Made by a program: the position numbers and the translations under genes
Assembly: GCA_027486335.1 (NCBI GenBank)
Contig: JAIXPK010000472.1
Coordinates: 1 to 42,112, forward strand
DNA length: 42,112 bases
Reading direction: 5' to 3'
DNA from: Verrucomicrobiaceae bacterium
GTDB lineage: Bacteria; Verrucomicrobiota; Verrucomicrobiia; Verrucomicrobiales; V1-33
Shown: positions 7,958 through 15,497 of the stretch, piece by piece
Layout of the letters: every line of letters begins with the position of its first letter
How positions within the stretch are numbered: position 1 is the stretch's first letter
Notes under the pieces: generated by a model
Seen by the model: only the letters and a program-made list of their open reading frames with translations
Told to the model about the DNA's origin: nothing
Database searches by the model: none

Positions 7958-9414
7958 TGAGCGGGGATGATCGGAGCGAGGGGTCGGTGTTGCGTGGCAA
8001 GCAGGGCGGGTTGGTGGCTGGGGGAGCGTTTATGGTGTTGGCGCGGCTGGCGGGTTTGTTCGGGGGATTGTGGATCATGGTGGTGCTGACGAGGCATCTT
8101 GGGGCGGCGGAGTACGGGCGGTATGCGGTGGGGATGGTTGTGCTGAGCTGGACGGCTGGGGTGGCGATGATGATGCTAGGGGGTGCGGTGGTTCCGCTGG
8201 TGGCGGGGCGGCAGGATGGGGATCGATATGCGGTGACGATGTACCGTGCGGCGGTGGTGGCGGGATTGGTGCTGGCGTTGGTGCTGGTGGTTGCGGCTGA
8301 CTGGGTGGAGCGGGTGGTGGGGATCCGGGGGCTGGGGTCGATGATGCGGGTGGTGGCGCTGGATGCGGTGCCAGGGGCGGCGGCGCTGGTGCATCATGGG
8401 GTGGTGGTGGCGCGGGGGAAGGTGGGTTGGGGTGCGGGGATTCCGCTGATTGGGGTGGTGGTGCAGCTGGTGGGGGTGATGGGAGGGGTGGTGGCTGGAG
8501 GCGGTGCGGAGTGGGCGGTGGTGGCGTACGCGGGGTCGAGTGTGGTGCAGTTTGTGGTGGGGCGGCTGGTGAGCGGGGTGAGGCTGACGGGGAGCGAGGG
8601 GGTACGGTTTGTGGAGTTGTGGCACCGGACGGGGAGACTGGCTGGTGCGCAGCTGATGACGCGGGTATTGCAGAGCCTTGATCTGCCGGCGGTGCGGCGG
8701 GGATGCGGGAGTGATCAGGTGGCGGGTTGGTATGCGGGAGCGCAGAACATTGGTGCGGCGTGTTTGATGGTGTTTTTTCCGATCGGGGGGCCGGTGCAGC
8801 GGGTGGTGGCGGCGGCGCGGAGGGACGGGCGTGATGGGGAAGCGGCGGTGGCGGCGAGTGGGTTTGTGCGGGTGGCGCTGGTGTTCGGGGGGCTGGTGGT
8901 GGCGTCGTCGGTGTATGCGCGGGAGATCATGGTGATGTTTCTGGGGTCTGGGTTTGGGGCTGGTGGTGAGCTGCTGGCGGTGCTGATGTGGACGGCGGCG
9001 TTTCGGATTCTTGGGGTAGCGGGTCGGGTGCTGCTGGCGGTGGCTGGGGAGAATGGGGTGCAGGTGGTGATTCTTGCGGTGGTGTCGGTGGTGGGCGGGT
9101 GTGCGTATGTGGTGCTGGTGCCGCGGTATGGGGCTGGAGCGGCGGCGGCGGTGTCGGTGGTGCTGGCGGCGGTGGCGGCGGCGGTGTCGTTGCGTGAGGC
9201 GGCGCGGCGATTGGGGATGGAGCTGCCGTGGCGGACGCTGTTGCGGGTGGTGGTGGCGGGCGGGGTGGCGGCGGCAGGTGGTTTGGTGGTGCCGTCGGGG
9301 ATTCATGTGCTGGTGCGGCTGGTGGTGCTGACGCTGATGTATGGGGCGGTGCTGGTGGTGCTGGGTGAGGTGTCGAGGGGGTGGTGGAGAGGGTGGAAGA
9401 TGAGAGGAGGTTAA
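7957..9414 (+). CDS. Polysaccharide/oligosaccharide flippase (Wzx-like, MVF/MATE superfamily)
   Basis: A 485-residue protein with roughly 12 to 14 hydrophobic helices, matching the usual length of lipid-linked oligosaccharide flippases. The N-terminal region GGAFMVLARLAGLFGGLWIM followed by VLTRHLGAAEYGRYAVGMVV is a typical opening of the polysaccharide biosynthesis/flippase family. A central loop with WHRTGRLAGAQLMTRVLQSL matches the repeat start of the second half. The start is either ATG 7957, in a TGATG junction with the upstream stop, or GTG 7954. The protein would move the lipid-linked glycan made by the neighbouring glycosyltransferases across the inner membrane. It is the last gene of the glycan cluster, and 175 bases separate it from the next likely start. 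Confidence 0.85.
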   Translation: MSGDDRSEGSVLRGKQGGLVAGGAFMVLARLAGLFGGLWIMVVLTRHLGAAEYGRYAVGMVVLSWTAGVAMMMLGGAVVPLVAGRQDGDRYAVTMYRAAVVAGLVLALVLVVAADWVERVVGIRGLGSMMRVVALDAVPGAAALVHHGVVVARGKVGWGAGIPLIGVVVQLVGVMGGVVAGGGAEWAVVAYAGSSVVQFVVGRLVSGVRLTGSEGVRFVELWHRTGRLAGAQLMTRVLQSLDLPAVRRGCGSDQVAGWYAGAQNIGAACLMVFFPIGGPVQRVVAAARRDGRDGEAAVAASGFVRVALVFGGLVVASSVYAREIMVMFLGSGFGAGGELLAVLMWTAAFRILGVAGRVLLAVAGENGVQVVILAVVSVVGGCAYVVLVPRYGAGAAAAVSVVLAAVAAAVSLREAARRLGMELPWRTLLRVVVAGGVAAAGGLVVPSGIHVLVRLVVLTLMYGAVLVVLGEVSRGWWRGWKMRGG

Positions 9415-9589
9415 TTGCTTGAGTGGCAGGGGATTCTGGTGCAGGGAAGCCGCGTTGGTCGGTGGCTGCGGGGACGCGGTTGTGGACCATGTGATTCTTT
9501 TTCCGAGCATGCTGGAGTTGAATGCGAGAGACGGTGAAGGGGATGCTGAACCTGCGGTTTGGCTGGGAGGGAAGGGTGCGGGCAGTGGG

Positions 9590-10306
9590 ATGCGGGCTGA
9601 TTTCAGCGATACGCGGTGGAGTGTTGTGCTGAGGGCGGGTGGGGCAGGGGATGGGGAGGAGCGGCGGCGGGCGATGGAGGAATTGTGCCGGAGGTATTGG
9701 CCGCCGATTTATGCGTGGTTGCGGCATCAGGGGCATTCGGCGCATGACGCGGAGGATCTGGTGCAGTCGCTGTTCGAGGAGATTCTTGGGGGTGAGGTGC
9801 TGGCTGGGTTGGAGAGAGACCGCGGGCGGTTTCGATCGTTTCTGATTGCCTTGGCGAAGAACCGGGCGGTGGATGAGTATCGGCGGAGGAGGGCGGAGAA
9901 GCGAGGTGGCCGGGTGGTGATGGTGGTTTTGGATCAGGAGATGGGGGAGGCGCTGGCTGCGAGCACGCGGGAGGGGGATTCGCCGGAGGTGGCTTTTGAT
10001 CGGAACTGGGCGAGGGCGGTGATTGGGGGAGCGATGGAGGAGTTGGAGGCGAATTACGAGGCGGCGGGGCGCGGGGAGTTGTTTCGGGTGCTGAGGCCGG
10101 TGTTGTTCGGGGCGGCGGGGGAGGGCGGGTATGAGACGATGGGAGCGGCGCTGGCGATGTCGCGGGGGGCGGTGGCGATGTCGGTGAAGCGGTTGCGGGA
10201 GCGTTTTGGGGAGTTGGTGGCGCAGCGGGTGGCGGACACGGTGGGGGGTGCGGGGGAGGTGCGGGAGGAAGTGCGTTATCTTCTGTCGCTGTTTGCGAAT
10301 GGATGA
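9590..10306 (+). CDS. ECF-type RNA polymerase sigma factor
   Basis: A 238-residue sigma factor. I choose the ATG at 9590 because FSDTRWSVVL, the usual N-terminal motif of this planctomycete/verrucomicrobial sigma family, begins three residues later; the frame is open upstream with an ATG at 9509. Region 2 covers about residues 25-100: LCRRYWPPIYAWLRHQGHSA, then HDAEDLVQSLFEEIL (acidic core-binding motif intact) and the DNA-melting helix RFRSFLIALAKNRAVDEYRR. Region 4 covers about 180-225, with TMGAALAMSRGAVAMSVKRL as the helix-turn-helix. Its TGA overlaps the ATG of the kinase gene (ATGA), so the two are translationally coupled. In this family sigma factors often pair with Ser/Thr kinases; here the partner is the next gene. 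Target promoters are unknown. Confidence 0.88.
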   Translation: MRADFSDTRWSVVLRAGGAGDGEERRRAMEELCRRYWPPIYAWLRHQGHSAHDAEDLVQSLFEEILGGEVLAGLERDRGRFRSFLIALAKNRAVDEYRRRRAEKRGGRVVMVVLDQEMGEALAASTREGDSPEVAFDRNWARAVIGGAMEELEANYEAAGRGELFRVLRPVLFGAAGEGGYETMGAALAMSRGAVAMSVKRLRERFGELVAQRVADTVGGAGEVREEVRYLLSLFANG

Positions 10307-13300
10307 ATATGAGCGGCGGATGGGAAGCCCATGGATGCTGTGAGGAGTGCGGTGGAGTGATCTCTTCCGGATGGGAGGAGTTGGCGTGTCCGCGATGTGC
10401 GCTGGAGGGGGCGCTGAGGCTGCTGGAAGGCGGGTGGGGAGGAGAAGGGGCTGGGGTGGTGGTGACGGATTTCGGGGATTATGAGATTCGGGGGGAGATC
10501 GGGCGCGGGGGGATGGGTGTGGTGTATCGGGCTTGGCAGAAGTCGTTGAGTCGGCCGGTGGCGCTGAAGATGCTGCTGGGTGGGCAGATTGCGACGGTGG
10601 AGAGCCTGCAGCGGTTTCGGTTGGAGGCTGAGGCGGCGGCGCGGCTGCAGCATCCGCATGTGCTGCCGGTGTATGAGACGGGGGAGCGGGAGACGTTTTT
10701 GTATTACACGATGCGGCTGATTGATCCGCCGCGGACGGTGATCGAGCTGGTGGTTAGTGAGGCGGCGACGCGGGAGGAGCAGCGGGTGGTGGCAGAGGCG
10801 ATGGCGAAGGTGGCGCGGGCGGTGGCGCATGCGCATGCGCATGGGGTGCTGCATCGGGATTTGAAGCCTGGGAACGTGCTGCTGGGCGGGGATGGGGAGC
10901 CGTACGTGACGGATTTCGGGCTGGCGAAGCTGACGCAGGAGGCGGATGCGCGGCTGACATTGAGTGCGGCGGTGCTGGGGAGTCCGAGTTATCTGGCACC
11001 GGAGCAGGCGTCGGGGCACGGGCGGGATGTGACGACGGCGGCGGATGTGTACGGGGTTGGGGCGGTGCTGTACGAACTGCTGACGGGGCGGGCTCCGTTC
11101 CGCGGGGCGACGGCGCTGGCGACGCTGCGGGAGGTGATGGAGACTCCGGTTAGGCCGTTGCGTGCGGTGCGAGCGGGGATTGACAGGGATCTGGAGGTGA
11201 TCTGTCTGAAGTGTCTGGAGAAGAATCCGGGGCACCGGTATGGCGGTGCGGCGGAGGTGGCGGATGAGTTGGAGCGGTATCTGCGGGGGGAGCCGGTGGT
11301 GGCGCGGCCGGTGCCTGGGGTGGTGCGGGTTTGGCGGTGGTCGAAGCGGAATGTGCTATTGTCGGTATGGATCGGGGCGGCGCTGATGGCGTCGGTGGCT
11401 GGGGTGGCTGGGGTATTGTGGAAGTGGCGGGAGGCGGAGGCGGCGCATGTGGAAGCGGATCGGCACGCGATGGAGCTGGCGGCTAACCTATACTTTTCGA
11501 CGATTGACCAAGTGGTGCTGGCGCGGAGCCAGAATGATTTCGGGCGGGCGAGGCGGTTGCTAGAATCGGTGAAGCCGCGCGCGGGGGAGGAGGACCGGCG
11601 CGGGTTGGAGTGGGCGTTGCTGAGCCGGTTGTGTCATGGGGACGAGGAGGAAGTGCATGAGATGAAGGGTGGGGTGGCGGCTAGGGCGATGGTGTGGTCG
11701 CCGAGTGGTGCGGAGCTGGTGCTGGCGATGGCGGACGGGCGGTTGGAGGTACGGGATGCGCAGAGTTTGAAGGTGAGTGGGGAATGGCGAGTGGACGGGG
11801 GGCCGTGGGATCGGATGCTGATGAGTCCGGATGGAGAGCATGTGCTGATGTTAGGGGTGAACGGCGTGGTGGTGGAGGAATTGAAGGGGCGGCGGACGGT
11901 TTTCCGTGAGGATGGGGAGGGACGTGATGCGGCGTGGCGTGATGGGAAGCGCGTGCTCGTGGCGCGGCCTGAGGCTGGCGGGGAGAGCGGTGGTGTGTGG
12001 CAGGTGGTGTTAGGTGATTCGGGAGGGGTGGAGCGGCTGAATGGGGAGGTGCATGCGCCGCTGGCGGTGAGTGCGGATGGGGGCACGGCGGTGGCGGCGC
12101 GCGGGGAGGACCGGTGCCGGATTTGGGATTTGCGGACGGGTGGGACGTTAGGAGAGTTTGCGGTGCTGCTGCGCGGGGAGGATACAGCGGCGATGGCGTT
12201 CCGGGATTGGCGGCTGGTGCGGGTGGCGGTGAGCGCGGATGGGAAGTATGCGGCGGGGGCGTGGGTGCATCCGGGGAGCGGGGCTAGGGTGCTGGTGCAG
12301 GAGCGCGGGAAGGAGCGGCCGTCGTCGATGGACACGTTCAGTCGGGCTCCGGCGGTGCTGGCGTTTCATCCTGGAGGGGAAGCGCTGCTGGTGGCGGAGA
12401 CGGGAGCGGCGGATGTGCGGCGGATCAGTTTTCTGGTGTCGCGGCCGCGGGAGACGACATTGGTGCCGCCGGTGGGGCGGCCGGCGTATCCGGTTTACGA
12501 TGATCACTGCGAGCAGCCGGATGCGGCGATGCTGTCCGGGGAATTGCCGCTGGCGCTGCCGCGGCGGTATCTGACGAGGAGTGCGTGCGGCGGGCGCACG
12601 CAGTTTTTGCTAGGTCACGCGGGGGCGGTGCATGCGGCGGCGTGGAATCCTGCGGGTGACTGGATCGCGAGTACGGCGGCTGACGGGACCCTGAGATTGT
12701 GGACTGAGCCGGTGTGGCACACGGGTCGGGTGGCGGCGGCATTGAACATGGCGGATGGGGTTAGGCCGGTGGTTTCTGCGGACGGTGGGTATGTGGCGTC
12801 GCGGCGGAGTGCATTTGACAGTCCGGTGCAGGTGCAGATCCGGCGGACGGGGGCGTTTGCGTTGAACGCGGCGGGGTATCCTGCGGGGATTTACGGGGAC
12901 GGGACGATGCTGAGCTGGGGAGGGGAGAATGGATTCGGGCTTTATCGGATTGGTGAGGATGCGCGGGCGAGTGAGGAATGGCGGCTGGCGGTGCCGGAGC
13001 TGGCGGGGGTGATGGATCCTCGGGATCCGCGGGCGTGTGTGACGACGGCTGACGAGCGACTGACGGCGGGGGTGATCGGGGGGCGGGTGTTTGTGATGGA
13101 TCGCGGTGCGAAGAAGGTGGTGGTGAGCGAGCGATTGCCGGAGACGGTGGAGGGAGCGGCGGTGGATGTGGCGTTTTCCAGCGATGGCGGGTTGGTGGCG
13201 GTGGCGGGGTATGGGGCGCGGGGGCGGGTGTTTGATGGAGCGACGCTGCGGGAGGTGGTGCGGCTGGGTGCGGCGGACGGGGTGGATCGGAGTGTTTGTG

Positions 13301-13617
13301 TGCTGCCTAGTGGGAGGGTGGTGGCGGGCGGGTCGGACGGGAAGCTGCGGGAGTGGGATGTGAAGAGCGGGCGACTGGTGCGGGAGTGGATGGGGCACGA
13401 TGGGGAGGTGGTGGGGTTGGCGGTGCACCCGAGCGGGCGGTGGCTGGTGAGTTCGGGTGGGGGATCATTGAGGGTGTGGGATGCGGGATCGGGGAAGCTG
13501 CGGGCATCGATTCCCGTGGCGAATGCGCTGAACTGGCTGCGGTTTGTGCGTGGCGGGCGGGCGTTGTATCAGAGCGGCGTGTGGATGGCGCTGGAGGAGT
13601 GGAAGCTGGAAGATTGA
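10303..13617 (+). CDS. Membrane-anchored Ser/Thr protein kinase with C-terminal WD40 repeats
   Basis: A 1104-residue Hanks-type kinase. A small zinc-ribbon-like N-terminus has Cys12/13, Cys16, Cys29 and Cys32. The kinase domain runs from about 58 to 330: glycine loop GEIGRGGMGVVYRAW, VALKML with the ATP lysine near 90, the catalytic loop HRDLKPGNVLL near 184, TDFGLAKL near 204 and GSPSYLAPEQASG near 226, so all catalytic residues are present. One transmembrane helix follows near 350-372 (VLLSVWIGAALMASVAGVAG), then an alpha-helical linker and a region of several WD40 repeats to the end (for example GHAGAVHAAAWNPAGDWIAS and WDVKSGRLVREWMGHDGEVV). The propeller should lie across the membrane from the kinase and could sense an envelope signal. 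The overlapping sigma-factor gene upstream is the obvious candidate partner or substrate. Confidence 0.92.
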   Translation: MNMSGGWEAHGCCEECGGVISSGWEELACPRCALEGALRLLEGGWGGEGAGVVVTDFGDYEIRGEIGRGGMGVVYRAWQKSLSRPVALKMLLGGQIATVESLQRFRLEAEAAARLQHPHVLPVYETGERETFLYYTMRLIDPPRTVIELVVSEAATREEQRVVAEAMAKVARAVAHAHAHGVLHRDLKPGNVLLGGDGEPYVTDFGLAKLTQEADARLTLSAAVLGSPSYLAPEQASGHGRDVTTAADVYGVGAVLYELLTGRAPFRGATALATLREVMETPVRPLRAVRAGIDRDLEVICLKCLEKNPGHRYGGAAEVADELERYLRGEPVVARPVPGVVRVWRWSKRNVLLSVWIGAALMASVAGVAGVLWKWREAEAAHVEADRHAMELAANLYFSTIDQVVLARSQNDFGRARRLLESVKPRAGEEDRRGLEWALLSRLCHGDEEEVHEMKGGVAARAMVWSPSGAELVLAMADGRLEVRDAQSLKVSGEWRVDGGPWDRMLMSPDGEHVLMLGVNGVVVEELKGRRTVFREDGEGRDAAWRDGKRVLVARPEAGGESGGVWQVVLGDSGGVERLNGEVHAPLAVSADGGTAVAARGEDRCRIWDLRTGGTLGEFAVLLRGEDTAAMAFRDWRLVRVAVSADGKYAAGAWVHPGSGARVLVQERGKERPSSMDTFSRAPAVLAFHPGGEALLVAETGAADVRRISFLVSRPRETTLVPPVGRPAYPVYDDHCEQPDAAMLSGELPLALPRRYLTRSACGGRTQFLLGHAGAVHAAAWNPAGDWIASTAADGTLRLWTEPVWHTGRVAAALNMADGVRPVVSADGGYVASRRSAFDSPVQVQIRRTGAFALNAAGYPAGIYGDGTMLSWGGENGFGLYRIGEDARASEEWRLAVPELAGVMDPRDPRACVTTADERLTAGVIGGRVFVMDRGAKKVVVSERLPETVEGAAVDVAFSSDGGLVAVAGYGARGRVFDGATLREVVRLGAADGVDRSVCVLPSGRVVAGGSDGKLREWDVKSGRLVREWMGHDGEVVGLAVHPSGRWLVSSGGGSLRVWDAGSGKLRASIPVANALNWLRFVRGGRALYQSGVWMALEEWKLED

Positions 13618-13717
13618 GGGAAGACAAAAGAATGTGTGTGGGGGTGTGATGATCGGGCGGGGAATCCGAGGAAGGGATGAGGACTATGTGTGCGGCTGCT
13701 GGGCGGCTGGGCGCGGG

Positions 13718-13729
13718 GTTCTCGAGAAC
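13718..13729. promoter_or_regulatory. Perfect 12-bp palindrome upstream of the secreted-protein operon
   Basis: GTTCTCGAGAAC reads the same on both strands and lies 19 bases before the ATG at 13749, in the 131-base space between the kinase gene and the first secreted-protein gene. This is the only sizeable gap before the 20.7-kb run of genes, so the operon promoter is most likely here. The palindrome may be an operator, but no -10/-35 pair is convincing and chance occurrence cannot be excluded. Confidence 0.3.
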
Positions 13730-13748
13730 TCCTCAATCCACTGCCTGT

Positions 13749-14738
13749 ATGAGACTTTTCTGCATTCCTTTCGCTGTCATGGCGGCACCGGTGGCGCTGA
13801 GTGCGCAGACGGTGGCACCTAGTCAGGCATTGCCGGTCAGGCAGCAGGTGATTGAGCTTCAGAAGGGGTGGAATGCGGTATGGCTGGAGGTGCAGCCGGT
13901 GGAGGCGAATGCGGACAAGTTGTTTGCGGGGACTGGGGTGGAGATCTGTGCGAGGTATGTGAGGCCGGTGACGCCGCAGCAGTTCATCAAGAGTCCGGCG
14001 GAGCGGCCGTTCAATGAGCCTGGCTGGGGGGTGTGGTATGCGAGCGGGCGTGAGGAAGCGGTCGTTAGGACGATGGAGACGATTGATGGGAGCGCGGGGT
14101 ATCTGGTTTTTGCGAAGGAGGCGAAGCGGTGGACGGTGACGGGGACGGTGAAGTTCAAGCCTGTGGAGTGGCGGCACGGGGCGTTTACGATGGCGGGTTT
14201 TTCGGTGGATGAGAAGGCACCGCCGAGGTTCCGGGAGTTTTTTGCGGGAGCGGGTGGGCGAGTGGGGTCGAGGATTTATCGATTGGTGAACGGGCGCTGG
14301 CAGCGGGTGGAGGACACGGCGCTGATGAAGTCGGGTGAGGCGTGCTGGATCTATGCGGAGGGGGATTCGCACTATCAGGGGCCGCTGACGGTGCGGGTGG
14401 GTGGCGGGGTGGTGGATTTCGGGACGACGACGGGGACGATCACGCTGGCTCCGGAGAATTCATCGGGCGGGGCGCAGACGGCGGTGGCGGAGTGGTTTCC
14501 AGGGAGCGGGGCGGGGGGTGGGTTGCCGGTTGAGCGGGTGGAGATTGAGAATGTGACGTTGAAGGCGACGGCGGTGCCGGTGTCGGGAGCGCTGGAGACG
14601 ACGGCGGCTGGGGAAGCGAGCCTACTGCGGCTGCGGATCCGTCGGGATCAGATGACGGGGGCGGTGCAGACCGGGTTGATCCGGCTGACGGATGAGAGTG
14701 GGGCGCAGTGGTGGGTGCCGGTGAGGGGGAGCCGGTGA
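13749..14738 (+). CDS. Secreted beta-rich protein of unknown function, first gene of the surface-protein operon
   Basis: A 329-residue protein started at the ATG at 13749 because a signal peptide follows at once (MRLFCIPFAVMAAPVALSAQ, cleavage likely after SAQ or SA); the frame is open to an ATG at 13677, which would bury it. Mature residues open with QQVIELQKGWNAVWLEVQP, a strand-rich start that I associate with hypothetical secreted proteins of Verrucomicrobia, though I know no function for them. The rest is predicted beta strand with many Gly, Val and Thr residues; I recognise no catalytic motif. It is followed after 14 bases by another secreted-protein gene and is probably cotranscribed with all genes to 34453. 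It may be a structural or accessory component of the extracellular assembly. Confidence 0.75.
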   Translation: MRLFCIPFAVMAAPVALSAQTVAPSQALPVRQQVIELQKGWNAVWLEVQPVEANADKLFAGTGVEICARYVRPVTPQQFIKSPAERPFNEPGWGVWYASGREEAVVRTMETIDGSAGYLVFAKEAKRWTVTGTVKFKPVEWRHGAFTMAGFSVDEKAPPRFREFFAGAGGRVGSRIYRLVNGRWQRVEDTALMKSGEACWIYAEGDSHYQGPLTVRVGGGVVDFGTTTGTITLAPENSSGGAQTAVAEWFPGSGAGGGLPVERVEIENVTLKATAVPVSGALETTAAGEASLLRLRIRRDQMTGAVQTGLIRLTDESGAQWWVPVRGSR

Positions 14739-14752
14739 GGTTAGTGCAAACA

Positions 14753-15478
14753 ATGAATTTCCAGCATGTCATGAAAATGAAACCAACATTTGCTTCGGTG
14801 GGGATAGCGGTCGGATGGGTGATACTTGCGGGAGGGGCGTCGGTGGTGCGGGCGCAGAGTGCTTCGGCGGGGTTGTGGGTGGGAACGGTGAGTCTGAACA
14901 GTGTTCAGGATCCGCAGGGAGGCCTGACGTCATCCGGGGGAACCTTTCAGTTCCGGATCCTGTATCATGTGAATACGGCGGGTGAGGTGAGACTGCTGCG
15001 GGATGTGGTGGTGATGCAGCGGGATCATGACAACAATGCGGCGACGGCACCGGTGATCGCGCTGGTGACGGATCTGACGCAACTGCCGCGGTATACGGGG
15101 ATTGTGAGGCGGAGTGACGGGCGTCGCACGGGGATCCGTTATGCGGCGACGGCGTATGATTTCACGGGGAATGAGCTGCTGGTGCAGGGGAAGCTGGAAC
15201 TGGAGAAGACGCTGGATTACCGACTGGAGGCTGGGGAGAACGGAGCGACGAATCCGTTCCGGCACAAGTATCATCCCGAGCATGAGAAGGGGAGGGCGTA
15301 CACGAGGGTGGTGACGGTCAATTTCAAGGGAGGGACGCAGACGCCGACGTCGACGGGGGTGACGCGGATAACGGGCACCTACAAGGAGACGATCACCGGG
15401 GTGGTGACGAGTGATCTGAACATAGCCGGGAGCATCGAGCTTGACCGGGTGAGTACGGCAACTGCTTTGAATCCCTGA
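14753..15478 (+). CDS. Small secreted protein of unknown function
   Basis: A 241-residue protein with a Sec-type signal peptide: a basic start (KMKPTF), a hydrophobic core (GIAVGWVILAGGASVV) and a cleavage site after RAQ near residue 35. The ATG at 14753 has a GAGG stretch about 11 bases upstream; the ATG at 14771 is an alternative. The mature part starts SASAGLWVGTVSLNSVQ and contains TFQFRILYHVNTAGEVRLLR, which suggests a lipocalin-like or other beta-barrel fold, but I cannot name a family. A conserved-looking NPFRHKYHPEHEKGRAYTR segment is rich in His and Arg. The gene lies between two secreted-protein genes with gaps of 14 and 19 bases, so it is a fixed part of the operon. Confidence 0.78.
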   Translation: MNFQHVMKMKPTFASVGIAVGWVILAGGASVVRAQSASAGLWVGTVSLNSVQDPQGGLTSSGGTFQFRILYHVNTAGEVRLLRDVVVMQRDHDNNAATAPVIALVTDLTQLPRYTGIVRRSDGRRTGIRYAATAYDFTGNELLVQGKLELEKTLDYRLEAGENGATNPFRHKYHPEHEKGRAYTRVVTVNFKGGTQTPTSTGVTRITGTYKETITGVVTSDLNIAGSIELDRVSTATALNP

Positions 15479-15497
15479 CATTTTCCGCTGACGCAAT

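Noticed and set aside
13677-13748. Upstream start for the first secreted-protein gene at 13677
   Set aside because: It would place 24 residues before a clear signal peptide; the ATG at 13749 starts the signal peptide directly.
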